DNA of 53,797 nt from an uncultured Granulicatella sp. GTDB lineage: Bacteria; Bacillota; Bacilli; Lactobacillales; Aerococcaceae. Below are positions 1-7,550 of the stretch, one piece after another (the first letter of the stretch is position 1; every line of letters begins with the position of its first letter). The stretch is taken from contig NZ_CALHIF010000013.1 of the NCBI RefSeq assembly GCF_938030755.1, positions 1 through 53,797 on the forward strand, in the 5' to 3' direction. The notes under the pieces are model-generated. The model searched no databases and was not told the DNA's origin. It was given only the letters and a program-made list of their open reading frames with translations. The translations under genes and the position numbers were made by a program.

Positions 1-1
1 T

Positions 2-421
2 GCAAGAAAGATAGAAAAAGCAAGGGCTATAGAGATAGCAAAGTCGGCACTTGATGGGGTAGGGCTTTCAGACAGATATGATTATTACCCTTCAAAGCTT
101 TCGGGAGGGCAGCAGCAAAGAGTGGGTATAGCCAGAGCCATAGCTGCAAGCCCCAAGCTTATACTTTTTGACGAACCCACCTCCGCCCTTGATACAGAGC
201 TTGTGGGAGAGGTGTTAAAAGTTATGAAAAAACTTGCAGAGGATGGCGTGACCATGGTAGTGGTAAGTCATGAAATTGATTTTGCAAGGGAAGTTGCCAA
301 TAAAGTGATGTTTATAGATGATGGCAGGGTAATAGAAGAGGGAATCCCGAGGGAAGTGCTTAACAATCCGAAAGAACTTAGAACCAGACAGTTTTTAAGC
401 AGAGTGTTGCATAAAGATTAA
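2..421 (+). CDS. Amino-acid ABC transporter ATP-binding protein, 3' part
   Basis: Partial gene cut by the window edge; the frame is open from base 2 to the TAA at 419-421, about 139 codons. Visible motifs are the ABC signature LSGGQQQR, Walker B LILFDEPTSALD and the H-loop VVVSHE, in the order and spacing of GlnQ/ArtM-type polar amino-acid importers. It would energise uptake of an amino acid through a membrane permease that is not in the window. Codon use is rich in AGA/AGG and ATA and looks clostridial, unlike the housekeeping genes at 37-44 kb. The stop codon abuts the next fragment with one base between, suggesting a recombination junction rather than a natural operon. Confidence 0.85.
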   Translation, partial: ARKIEKARAIEIAKSALDGVGLSDRYDYYPSKLSGGQQQRVGIARAIAASPKLILFDEPTSALDTELVGEVLKVMKKLAEDGVTMVVVSHEIDFAREVANKVMFIDDGRVIEEGIPREVLNNPKELRTRQFLSRVLHKD

Positions 422-422
422 T

Positions 423-833
423 TTGTTTTTTGATGAAGAAAAATGCATTGAAGGGATTGAATGTGTTAAATGGGTCGAAAATGAGATTGAAATAAAAAAC
501 GAAAAAAATGTTATATATAAATATATTGACGATGAAACGAATAGAAGTGTAGATATGATATTTGGTAGCATTCATTCGGTAAAGGGAAAAACGCATTTAG
601 CCACACTTGTTGTTGAAACATATATGAGGACACATAACATAAAGTCCATAAACAATTATGTATATGTAGGTAAAGCTAAGATTAGTAAAACAATAGAGAA
701 AAGATTAAAATGTCAATATGTAGCATTATCAAGAGCTAGAGGGTTAGTGTGCGTGGCAATTCCAGAAGACTCTATAAATGAAACCATAAAAGATGGTTTG
801 CAAAAGGATGGTTGGAATATAGTTTCAATTTAA
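423..833 (+). pseudogene. C-terminal fragment of a UvrD/Rep-like helicase
   Basis: The 136 codons match only the end of a superfamily-1 helicase: a motif-V-like segment (IHSVKGKTHLATLVVET, residues about 49-65) and a motif-VI-like segment (QYVALSRARGLVCVAIP, about 98-114). Walker A and the N-terminal half are absent. The start is an arbitrary TTG directly after the ABC gene stop. The C-terminal pattern resembles the UvrD-like partner of OLD-family nucleases (GajB-like), but that is a weak inference from a fragment. The natural C-terminus seems preserved, ending just before the IS256 insertion. Confidence 0.7.
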
Positions 834-849
834 GGAGATAGAACACTAT

Positions 850-856
850 CTCTCCA
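850..856. repeat. Target-site duplication, left copy (right copy 2347-2353)
   Basis: CTCTCCA directly precedes the left terminal repeat and recurs directly after the right one. It marks the insertion point, downstream of the helicase fragment. Confidence 0.8.
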
Positions 857-2346
857 GAGTGTGTGACAAAAAGTCTGTAAATTAAAGAATAAATTAGCCT
901 CCTGTGGTAGTATAAAAACACCATAGGAGGAATTTTTTATGGCAAAGAAGAAAGATATCTACAAAATCAAACCACTCAATGATAATAAGAGAAATATTAT
1001 TCAGTCTCTTATTGAAGAATATGACATTGAGACAGCAGAAGACATTCAGGATGCCCTAAAGGATTTACTAGGCGGAACCATAAAGTCCATGATGGAAGCA
1101 GAAATGGATGAACATCTTGGCTACGACCCATATGAACGCTGCGAGAAAGACAACTACAGAAACGGAACTAAGAGAAAGAATGTTAGAAGTAGGTATGGAG
1201 AATTTGAACTAGAAGTACCGCAAGATAGAAACAGCACCTTTGAGCCACAGGTTATTCAAAAGAGACAAAAAGACATCTCGGAAATAGATCAGAAGATAAT
1301 CTCTATGTACGCAAGAGGTCTTACAACAAGGCAGATATCTGAACAGATAGAAGATATCTATGGCTTTGATTGTAGTGAAGGCTTCATCTCCAATGTTACA
1401 GATAAGATATTGCAAGATATCGATGACTGGCAAAAGAGACCCCTTGATAGCGTATATCCAATAGTCTTCATAGATGCGGTTCATTTCTCTGTGCGCGAAG
1501 ACCATGTAATTAAGAAGCTTGCAGCATATGTAATGCTTGGGATAAATGCAGATGGAAAGAAGGAAGTAATATCTCTGCAGATAGGTGAAAATGAGAGCAG
1601 CAAATACAGTCTTGGTGTTCTTAATGAATTAAAGAACCGCGGAGTGGAAGATATTATGGTCATTTGCGCAGATGGATTAGCAGGGATAAAAGAAGCGATA
1701 TATACAGCATATCCAGAAGCAGAATACCAAAGATGCATCGTGCATATGGTAAGGAATACACTTAAATATGTAAACTACAAGGATATGAAATCGTTTGCAA
1801 GTGACTTAAAAACAATCTACCATGCACCAGATGAGAAAACAACATATGAGAACATGCAGGAAGTAACTGAAAAATGGAATAGTAAGTATCCTAATTCTAT
1901 GAAACGCTGGGAAGATAACTGGGATGCTGTAACGCCAATATTTAAGTTCTCGCAAGATGTGCGGAAGGTAATATACACCACAAATGCAATTGAAAGGCTA
2001 AACAGCACATACAAGAAGTTAAACAGGCAGAGAAGCGTATTTCCAAGCGATACAGCATTGCTAAAAGCTCTCTACCTATCTACGATGCAAGCTACAAAGA
2101 AATGGTATCTTCCGATAAGGGATTGGGCAAAGGTATATGGTGAATTTTGTATAATGTATCCAGGCAGAATGCCGGAAACAAATTAACCTATATAACACAA
2201 GAGAAGCCAGCCTAATGGCTTGGCTTCCCTTGACATGCGTAAGCAAATTTAATATATTGACCTAAAGGCGTATTCCCTGCAAACAGCGGGATACATTCAA
2301 TAATCTACCACAGAAGGCTAATTTACAGAAAAAGTTTCACACACTC
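857..2346 (+). mobile_element. Complete IS256-family insertion sequence
   Basis: About 1.49 kb bounded by imperfect terminal inverted repeats (857-884 and 2319-2346) that both begin GAGTGTGTGA and share CTGTAAATTA internally. One transposase gene fills the element. The identical 7 bases CTCTCCA lie immediately outside both ends (850-856 and 2347-2353), consistent with the 8-9 bp target duplications of this family with one mismatch. The element therefore looks intact and relatively recent. Confidence 0.88.
939..2186 (+). CDS. IS256-family (mutator type) transposase
   Basis: 415 residues, full length for the family. It catalyses cut-and-paste or copy-out transposition of the surrounding element with an RNase-H-like DDE core. 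The expected acidic residues sit in VFIDAVHF (first Asp), VICADGLAGIKEA (second Asp) and TTNAIERLNSTYK (Glu). The N-terminal region has the typical EAEMDEHLGY motif. The start ATG has AGGAGG eight or nine bases upstream. No frameshift or truncation is visible, so the protein may be active. Confidence 0.95.
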   Translation: MAKKKDIYKIKPLNDNKRNIIQSLIEEYDIETAEDIQDALKDLLGGTIKSMMEAEMDEHLGYDPYERCEKDNYRNGTKRKNVRSRYGEFELEVPQDRNSTFEPQVIQKRQKDISEIDQKIISMYARGLTTRQISEQIEDIYGFDCSEGFISNVTDKILQDIDDWQKRPLDSVYPIVFIDAVHFSVREDHVIKKLAAYVMLGINADGKKEVISLQIGENESSKYSLGVLNELKNRGVEDIMVICADGLAGIKEAIYTAYPEAEYQRCIVHMVRNTLKYVNYKDMKSFASDLKTIYHAPDEKTTYENMQEVTEKWNSKYPNSMKRWEDNWDAVTPIFKFSQDVRKVIYTTNAIERLNSTYKKLNRQRSVFPSDTALLKALYLSTMQATKKWYLPIRDWAKVYGEFCIMYPGRMPETN

Positions 2347-2423
2347 CTCTCCATCTCCTTATCCATGTATATTCCATAGTTTTTTCGTATTTGATAAAGC
2401 TCGTCCATAGTAGATTTTGTAGA

Positions 2424-2455
2424 AGAATACTCTTACATAAGGGTATTCTTTTTTT
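2424..2455 (+). terminator. Rho-independent terminator
   Basis: AGAATACTCTT pairs with AAGGGTATTCT across a short loop, then a run of T. It lies just outside the IS256 right end and probably belonged to the interrupted locus. Confidence 0.75.
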
Positions 2456-2512
2456 CTGGCTCTTTGTCAAATAGTGTTGATGAAGAATTTTAGGAAGGGA
2501 TTAAGCAACTAA

Positions 2513-2800
2513 TTATTGCTTAATTCTTTTTTGTTTTGGGCCAAACATTTTTATTATTAAAATAATCTTGTTTCTAAAATGGTAATAGTCTCTAAAGCCG
2601 TAGGCATTTCTTTTGAGTACTTTTATTTTATTGTTTATTCCTTCAATGGGGCCATTTGTTCTAGTTGGATACTCACAAGTATTTTGAATATATGGCAGGT
2701 AAGTAATAAGAGTCTTTAATACTCTTTTTAAAACAGGAGGTAGATTTAATTGAGTAGCTGCTTCAATCGTTTCCTTAAATTCTATATAATCTCTAGACAA
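2513..2800 (-). pseudogene. ISL3-family transposase, C-terminal remnant
   Basis: About 95 codons with the ISL3-family ending: TNGPIEGINNKIKVLKRNA followed by YGFRDYYHFRNKI. Family members are about 400 residues, so roughly three quarters is missing. The upstream boundary near 2800 runs into an unrelated remnant on the other strand, and no terminal repeat is recognisable. It cannot transpose on its own. Confidence 0.85.
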
Positions 2801-2856
2801 CAGAACAGTTAGAAGAACAAAATAAAATACTTGCTGAAAGACGAAAACAGAAATAA
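2797..2856 (+). other. Tail of an unrecognised protein (remnant)
   Basis: Open frame of 19 codons ending in a Glu/Lys/Arg-rich helix (LEEQNKILAERRKQK) and TAA. It has no start and begins exactly where the ISL3 remnant stops, so it is probably the 3' end of a gene removed by deletion. Family not recognised. Confidence 0.3.
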
Positions 2857-2917
2857 AAAATGAAATAGAAGTATTTGCTAAATAATATAGAGAGTTGCAT
2901 ACTTATATTTTACGCCG

Positions 2918-2953
2918 ACAGCCAGACTTTTTGAGGTCTGGCTGTAATTTTTT
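2918..2953 (+). terminator. Rho-independent terminator
   Basis: ACAGCCAGAC and GTCTGGCTGT form a perfect 10-bp stem with an 8-nt loop, followed by AATTTTTT. It lies between the transposon debris and the accessory array. Confidence 0.75.
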
Positions 2954-3100
2954 GAACCGAAAAGAGATTGTGTATGAATACTATTAAAGATTTTATCAGC
3001 TTAATGTATTCACTTTTAGACAAGTGAAAAAGAATAAGAGATATTTCATTGCGATTTTGTATTTCAGACGGTAAAATCAAGGGAGATAATGCAGAAGATA

Positions 3101-3148
3101 ATGGAGTGTATGGCGTTGCTTGTACGAGCTGAGTCATCAGTGAAGTAA
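3101..3148 (+). repeat. rlmD 3'-end relic A
   Basis: In frame it reads MECMALLVRAESSVK then TAA, matching the extreme C-terminus of RlmD (HVECxxLLxR). Upstream of codon 1 the resemblance stops. It shares GGAGTGTATGGCGTTG-like bases with relic E and CTTGTACGAGCTGAG with relic F. It precedes the VOC gene by 45 bases. Confidence 0.65.
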
Positions 3149-3193
3149 AAATTGAGTATATTGATATTTCCAGCACTAGATGGAGGGGAAACG

Positions 3194-3574
3194 ATGCATC
3201 ATATTGAGATTTATGTAAGTAATTTAGATAAAACCAAGGAATTCTATTCTTGGATACTTAGGGTTTTAGATTTTGAGTTATTTCAAGAATGGAAAGACGG
3301 ATTTTCCTATAAAAAGGACGAATTTTATATTGTTTTTGTACAGACAAAAGAAAAGTATCTTAATAACGGATACAATAGATGTAATATAGGCTTAAATCAC
3401 CTTGCTTTCCGTTGTCAAACTAAGGGTAAAATCGATCAAATTAGGAAGAATCTTATTCAGAGAAATATAGTTTTGCTTTATGATGATAAATATCCATATG
3501 CCGGTGGTGCAGAACATTATGCAGTCTATTTTGAAGATCCGGATAGGATTAAAGTAGAAATTTGCTTGGATTAA
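3194..3574 (+). CDS. VOC-family (glyoxalase/bleomycin-resistance fold) protein
   Basis: 126 residues, one vicinal-oxygen-chelate domain made of two beta-alpha-beta-beta-beta modules. The module openings MHHIEIYVSNLDKTKEFY and GLNHLAFRC, and the ending VYFEDPDRIKVEICLD, are typical. Candidate metal ligands are His3, His69 and Glu122. The family includes glyoxalases, dioxygenases and drug-binding proteins, and the substrate cannot be told. I chose ATG 3194 because GGAGGGG precedes it by six bases; the frame runs further upstream without similarity. It stands alone between rlmD relics A and B, the first cargo gene of the array. Confidence 0.85.
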   Translation: MHHIEIYVSNLDKTKEFYSWILRVLDFELFQEWKDGFSYKKDEFYIVFVQTKEKYLNNGYNRCNIGLNHLAFRCQTKGKIDQIRKNLIQRNIVLLYDDKYPYAGGAEHYAVYFEDPDRIKVEICLD

Positions 3575-3597
3575 CTTGAAAATTTTCAGTAATGATG

Positions 3598-3692
3598 AGA
3601 AATGGTAAATTTCAATTTGTAGCTATGTTTCCACATATAGACAGGTTCAATTGATTCATGTTGCGGATATGTCACTACTTGTACGTTCTTAG
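3598..3692 (+). repeat. rlmD 3'-end relic B (broken)
   Basis: The first half reads FQFVAMFPHID in one frame (RlmD: VDMFPHTxH). The second half, shifted in frame, reads HVADMSLLVRS then TAG. Together they give the whole RlmD C-terminal motif with an internal disruption near 3643-3656. Confidence 0.6.
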
Positions 3693-3708
3693 ACAGGAGG
3701 ATAAAATA

Positions 3709-4233
3709 ATGGAGATTTTGGAAATGAATCCTATTTCGGTTAAAAAAAGAATAACCGAACTACTATTTGATTATCTTATAATCATAACTTACTTGGGTAT
3801 TCTGTTTCTTTGCGCTATAACTTATTACTACATTGTTTTTAATGGTGTACCAATGCAAACAGAATTTCAGGCACAGACTCTTACATTTTTTATCAGTGTT
3901 TTGCCAATCATGCTTTATTTCACATTTTTGGATTATGCAAAAAATGGAAGTTTTGGGAAATCAAAAGCAGGGCTTCGTCTGGTCTATCAGAAAAAAACAA
4001 TTCAGGCCAGCTTAATTAGAAATTTCATCAAATTTTTACCTTGGCAATTAGGGCATATGGGAACTATTCATGGAGTCTATAGTGATTTTGATCTAATATC
4101 CATTATCCTCTCGTCTTTAGCAACCCTACTTGCACTGTTGTTACTAGCAATGGCAATTTTTAGAAAAGATAAAAGGCATCTAGGAGATTTGCTAGCTCAT
4201 ACACAGGTCCAGCTAGAGGGTGACAATAAGTGA
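3709..4233 (+). CDS. RDD-family integral membrane protein
   Basis: 174 residues with three or four hydrophobic segments (about 18-42, 55-75 and 128-150). RDD-like motifs seen are VKKRITELLFDYLII near the N-terminus, DYAKNGSFGKSKAGLRLV in the middle, and RNFIKF. The ending KDKRHLGDLLAHTQV is the usual post-TM3 signature. RDD proteins are poorly understood membrane proteins, some linked to ion exchange. ATG 3709 is preferred because AGGAGG sits seven bases upstream; the frame upstream of it runs through relic B and is not coding. Confidence 0.85.
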   Translation: MEILEMNPISVKKRITELLFDYLIIITYLGILFLCAITYYYIVFNGVPMQTEFQAQTLTFFISVLPIMLYFTFLDYAKNGSFGKSKAGLRLVYQKKTIQASLIRNFIKFLPWQLGHMGTIHGVYSDFDLISIILSSLATLLALLLLAMAIFRKDKRHLGDLLAHTQVQLEGDNK

Positions 4234-4243
4234 TTCAACTTAG

Positions 4244-4348
4244 CAGTTCAAAAAACGTGGCTATGGGGCACAGTACGTGCAACCCGTGGATATGTTCTTG
4301 ATGACCGCGCATGTTGAGTGTGTAAGTTTGTTAGTGAAATGTGGATAA
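4244..4348 (+). repeat. rlmD 3'-end relic C (longest)
   Basis: 34 codons stay open. The reading frame contains RGYGAQYVQPVDMF, then TAHVECVSLLVK, then TAA, which is the RlmD C-terminus almost unchanged. It starts 10 bases after the RDD stop and has no start codon, so it is a 3'-end copy, not a gene. Confidence 0.8.
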
Positions 4349-4374
4349 TCGTTCAAAAATCAGAAGGACTAGAG

Positions 4375-4554
4375 ATGTATATGTTGGAATTATATCAAAA
4401 TCCTTCTTATAAAGATCTAGTGGCATTTGGGTCCTTAAAAGAAGGAAAAGAATTTATATCCAAAATAACTGGATATACTCTAGAAAATGAAGATGATTTT
4501 GTTCAAGGTAATAAAGTAGAAATAACGAACATTTATATGAAAGGATTAGAGTAA
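4375..4554 (+). CDS. Short hypothetical protein, truncated paralogue of 10916-11482
   Basis: 59 residues from ATG 4375, which has AGAAGGA six bases upstream. Its first 43 or so residues (MLELYQN...LVAFGSLKEGKEFI...GYTLENEDDF) match the N-terminus of the 188-residue protein encoded at 10916, after which it ends in unrelated sequence. Function unknown. It lies two bases upstream of the next gene, so the two are probably co-transcribed. It may be a domain-only version or a decayed copy. Confidence 0.55.
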   Translation: MYMLELYQNPSYKDLVAFGSLKEGKEFISKITGYTLENEDDFVQGNKVEITNIYMKGLE

Positions 4555-4556
4555 AC

Positions 4557-5048
4557 ATGAGTCTCTTATTTGAAGAATTTAAAACCATTTGTTTCCATTT
4601 AAATCGAGTCGGAATTACACCGACACTGATGGGTTCTTTGGGATTGGAGTTTAGAACGAAAGAAAATTGGGGGCCGTCTGACATTGACATTCATGTGCCT
4701 GGTGACCCTAGAGGTTGGGAAGCACCTGATCATCTCAGAATTTATGACTGGGACAAGATAATGAAAGTGATGAAAGACTTAGGCTACGTCTTGATAGATA
4801 TTCATGAGCATGAATTCAAAAAGAATCGAGTGAGTGTTGAATTTGGAAGTATCGATACCTTATCTGATTTTGCAGGAGTTTCGGAATCGAATATAGAGCT
4901 TATTCAGATTGAAGGCATCACTTTTCGTCTTCCAAGTCTGGAACAGTATCTAAGTATTTACAAAGCTTCTTCTCAAGACTCCTATCGAAATGATCACAAT
5001 AACAATAAGGATTTTAAAAAGATCGAGTGGCTGGAAAGACATTTGTAA
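4557..5048 (+). CDS. Nucleotidyltransferase-fold protein
   Basis: 163 residues. The nucleotidyltransferase motif is visible as MGSLGLE (Gly26-Ser27) followed by SDIDIHVPG (Asp42, Asp44), the arrangement that binds metal and NTP. The remainder (RVSVEFGSID, LPSLEQYLSIY) fits a small nucleotidyltransferase-like family of unknown substrate. Related folds include antibiotic adenylyltransferases and MNT-type antitoxins; no HEPN partner is next to it. The ATG is two bases after the upstream stop, suggesting translational coupling. Confidence 0.75.
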   Translation: MSLLFEEFKTICFHLNRVGITPTLMGSLGLEFRTKENWGPSDIDIHVPGDPRGWEAPDHLRIYDWDKIMKVMKDLGYVLIDIHEHEFKKNRVSVEFGSIDTLSDFAGVSESNIELIQIEGITFRLPSLEQYLSIYKASSQDSYRNDHNNNKDFKKIEWLERHL

Positions 5049-5366
5049 ATTATCATATGAAAAGTAGTAAGTTGTAAGACTGGCTGCTATGTTATTTTTA
5101 TCATCATTTTTATAGGTCATTTAATTTATACTATATTGGCTAGTAATAGAATTAGTAAAGAAAAGGATTTTAAATTTTAGATCAGCTTATCCATTATTGA
5201 AAGTAACGATTTTATAATTAGATGGTTAATGTTAGAGAATTATCAATTGTAATTTTAAGTGGAGTTATGGATGTCGTTTCTTTTGGAAGAAGTGATCAAC
5301 TTTCCGTTCCACAGTATCATTTTAAAATGATTTTCATTGCCTTTTGTTTATTAGTATAAAAGCAGA
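5049..5366 (+). other. Gene-free stretch with a decayed membrane-peptide frame
   Basis: The only coding-like segment is about 5080-5180, where one frame without a start reads as a single hydrophobic helix (IFIIIFIGHLIYTIL) and stops at TAG; it looks like the end of a lost gene. A perfect 16-bp palindrome ATCATTTTAAAATGAT lies at 5316-5331. Nothing else is recognisable. Confidence 0.35.
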
Positions 5367-5439
5367 ATATTACCACAGGTTGAGGCGGTATCACTTCTTG
5401 TGCAAGCTGAGGCATCAGCGAAGTAGAAGTAGATGTTCG
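5367..5439 (+). repeat. rlmD 3'-end relic D
   Basis: Reads PQVEAVSLLVQAEASAK then TAG. Similarity to relic F continues beyond the stop for about 13 bases (GAAGTAGATGTT), so a non-coding tail is part of the repeat. The TfoX-like gene follows after about 140 bases in which nothing is recognised. Confidence 0.7.
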
Positions 5440-5580
5440 GCCCATGCAATGTACACCCAAGAAAACGAGGAAGGTGAAGAGTGATTAGCTGCGTGCTAGT
5501 GCAAAAGGAATGCCCAACATATTAATCTAATATAAGTATTAAAACGGTGTAGACAAATGCAAATTTTGGAGGGGTAGATT

Positions 5581-5901
5581 ATGGCTTCAAGTAAAGAGTA
5601 TTTAGATTTCATTTTAGAACAATTATCCGAGTTGGAAGAAATAACATATAGATCAATGATGGGCGAATATATCGTTTATTATCGTGGAAAAATTGTTGGT
5701 GGGATTTATGATGATAGATTTTTAGTGAAGCCTGTTAAATCTGCAATAGCATATATGCCAAATGCAAAGTATGAGTTACCATATGATGGAGCAAAGGAAA
5801 TGCTATTGGTAGATGATATTGACAACAAAGAATTTTTAACCGGCTTATTCAATTCGATGTATGATGAGTTGCCTGCACCAAAACCGAAGAAAAAGAAATA
5901 A
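5581..5901 (+). CDS. TfoX N-terminal-domain protein (copy 1)
   Basis: 106 residues, a stand-alone TfoX_N domain (SSKEYLDFILEQLSEL, then YRSMMGEYIVYYRGK, then GGIYDDRFLVK) with a Lys-rich tail PAPKPKKKK. In gamma-proteobacteria TfoX/Sxy regulates competence. In Firmicutes the lone domain is common and its role unknown. A paralogue about 70% identical by eye is encoded at 23725-24045. ATG 5581 is preceded by GGAGGGG at good spacing. Confidence 0.85.
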   Translation: MASSKEYLDFILEQLSELEEITYRSMMGEYIVYYRGKIVGGIYDDRFLVKPVKSAIAYMPNAKYELPYDGAKEMLLVDDIDNKEFLTGLFNSMYDELPAPKPKKKK

Positions 5902-5930
5902 TCAAATTAGAATTTGTTGAGAGTATTTGA

Positions 5931-6173
5931 ATGAAAAATGCCGTTATATATGTTCATGGTAAGGGCGGTAATGCAGAAGAAGCTAATCACTATAAACATT
6001 TTTTTGATGACAGCTTTGAAATCATTGGATTTGATTACAAATCATTGAACCCGTGGAATGCTAAAATCGAGTTTATAAATTATTTGCGAAACAATAATAA
6101 CAATAAATATTTTAAGAAGTGGGTTGTTGATGGAAATAATAGAGGTTATGGAAAACAGGAAAAATTATATTGA
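5931..6173 (+). pseudogene. N-terminal fragment of an alpha/beta hydrolase
   Basis: About 60 residues look genuine: AVIYVHGKGGNAEEA carries the first strand and oxyanion-loop HGKGG of an alpha/beta hydrolase, followed by FEIIGFDYK. Then a run of five Asn codons leads into sequence that overlaps the following GNAT gene in another frame. The Ser-His-Asp catalytic region is missing (family length about 200-250). Deletion appears to have joined it to the acetyltransferase. Confidence 0.65.
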
Positions 6174-6573
6174 GTTGCTATTATTGGCAGATGAGCAGGA
6201 GGATATGATAGACCGTTATATTGATAAGGGTAAAATGTTTGTACTTGATGATAATGGTATTAAATGTGAGAGTGTTGTAATCGATGTGGGGAATGGCGTA
6301 CTTGAAATTAAGAATATTGCGACAGTTCCGGAATATCAAGGCAAAGGTTACGCGAAAGCCATGATTAATTTTATTATCACGAAATACAGAGGAGAGTATT
6401 CTACCTTGCAGGTAGGAACGGGCGATAGTCCAATGACGATTCCGTTTTACGAAAAGTGTGGGTTTGTGCGATCACATATCGCCCCGAACTTCTTTACAGA
6501 CAATTATGACCATCCAATATATGAAGGTGGCATTCAGTTGGTAGATATGGTTTATTTGCGGAGATCTTTCTAA
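6130..6573 (+). CDS. GNAT-family N-acetyltransferase
   Basis: 147 residues. The acetyl-CoA site motif is NIATVPEYQGKGYAKAMINF (about 70-89, QGKGYA being the pyrophosphate loop), followed by PFYEKCGF and a FFTDNYDHPI motif typical of one Firmicutes GNAT subfamily. Substrate unknown. ATG 6130 or the in-frame ATG 6148 could be the start; 6130 gives the more usual N-terminus. No strong ribosome site is seen, and the start lies inside the hydrolase remnant, so expression may be poor. Confidence 0.8.
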   Translation: MEIIEVMENRKNYIELLLLADEQEDMIDRYIDKGKMFVLDDNGIKCESVVIDVGNGVLEIKNIATVPEYQGKGYAKAMINFIITKYRGEYSTLQVGTGDSPMTIPFYEKCGFVRSHIAPNFFTDNYDHPIYEGGIQLVDMVYLRRSF

Positions 6574-6608
6574 ATTCAGTTTGTGGAGGTAATAACCTTT
6601 AACGATAA

Positions 6609-6698
6609 CCTTATGTTATTGTGAAAAAGGATGTGGATATGTTTCCGATGACTGCGTATGTGGAGTGTATAGCGTTGATACAAAGAGTCAAATCGTGA
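6609..6698 (+). repeat. rlmD 3'-end relic E
   Basis: Thirty codons: PYVIVKKDVDMFPMTAYVEC, then IALIQRVKS and TGA. This is the classic RlmD ending (VDMFPxTxHVEC). No start codon or upstream methyltransferase domain is present. It follows the GNAT gene by 35 bases. Confidence 0.8.
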
Positions 6699-6751
6699 AA
6701 ATCCTCCATCGTAAGCAATCATGCAAACAGCTGGAATTTAAGGAGAGAAAA

Positions 6752-7294
6752 ATGATTTTAGAAACAGAAAGATTGATTCTTCGCCCATGGGAAGAAAAAG
6801 ACGCCAGTGATTTATTTCAATATGCCAGTCATCCTGAGGTTGGTCCGAGTGCAGGTTGGCCTGTACATACCAGTGTTGAAAATAGTAGAGAGATTATAAA
6901 AAGTGTTTTTTCCGCACCAGAGACATACGCCATCGTTTTAAAAGAAACGATGCAGCCAGTGGGTAGCATAGGATTGATGATTGGCTCTGCAAGTCATATA
7001 GGGATTCCTGATACCGAGGCGGAGATTGGTTACTGGATAGGAGTTCCGTATTGGGGTCAGGGTCTTATCCCAGAAGCAGTTCGAGAGATAATGAGACATG
7101 GATTTGATGACCTGAATCTGGAGAAATTGTGGTGCGGTTATTTTGATGGCAATACAAAGTCACAGAGAGTTCAGGAAAAATGCGGCTTCCGTTATCATCA
7201 TACAAAAGAGAACGTTCCATGTGCTTTGGAAGGTGTTCTTCGCACAGAACATATAACCTGTTTATCAAAGTCAGAATGGATTTCATTTAAGTAA
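6752..7294 (+). CDS. GNAT-family acetyltransferase, RimJ/RimL type
   Basis: 180 residues beginning MILETERLILRPWEEKDA, the standard opening of RimJ/RimL-type acetyltransferases. The cofactor region is EIGYWIGVPYWGQGLIPEA with the short loop GQGL, followed by NTKSQRVQEKCGF. Such enzymes acetylate N-termini, amino groups or small molecules; the substrate here is unknown. ATG 6752 has AAGGAG seven bases upstream. The stop at 7292-7294 directly abuts relic F. Confidence 0.88.
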   Translation: MILETERLILRPWEEKDASDLFQYASHPEVGPSAGWPVHTSVENSREIIKSVFSAPETYAIVLKETMQPVGSIGLMIGSASHIGIPDTEAEIGYWIGVPYWGQGLIPEAVREIMRHGFDDLNLEKLWCGYFDGNTKSQRVQEKCGFRYHHTKENVPCALEGVLRTEHITCLSKSEWISFK

Positions 7295-7295
7295 A

Positions 7296-7344
7296 TCACT
7301 GCTTGTACGAGCTGAGGCATTAGTGAAGTAGAAGTAGATGTTTC
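7296..7344 (+). repeat. rlmD 3'-end relic F
   Basis: Reads SLLVRAEALVK then TAG, plus the same 13-base tail as relic D. It begins one base after the stop of the preceding GNAT gene, so the repeat starts in mid-motif exactly at the cargo boundary. Confidence 0.7.
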
Positions 7345-7491
7345 ACTAATGTGACAAGGCACAACAGAATGTTAAAAAGTAATTTGAGGGAAACCGTTGT
7401 AATAAAACTTAAAGTAAATCTTGCTTTTAAGTATGAAACTTATTTCAAAAAATTAGGCGATAAGGAAGATAACAGTTATATTATCGCTATA

Positions 7492-7530
7492 GAAAAAGAG
7501 CAATGAAATATTTTCATCGCTCTTTTTCTT
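7492..7530 (+). terminator. Strong hairpin terminator, probably bidirectional
   Basis: GAAAAAGAGC...ATGAAA pairs with TTTCAT.GCTCTTTTTC around a four-base loop. It separates the plus-strand array from the minus-strand gene at 7551. Confidence 0.75.
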
Positions 7531-7550
7531 CATCGCTACTTATATTTTGA

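Noticed and set aside
5581..5901. Competence regulator tfoX/sxy
   Set aside because: Only the N-terminal domain is present and the host is a Firmicute, so no gene symbol was assigned.
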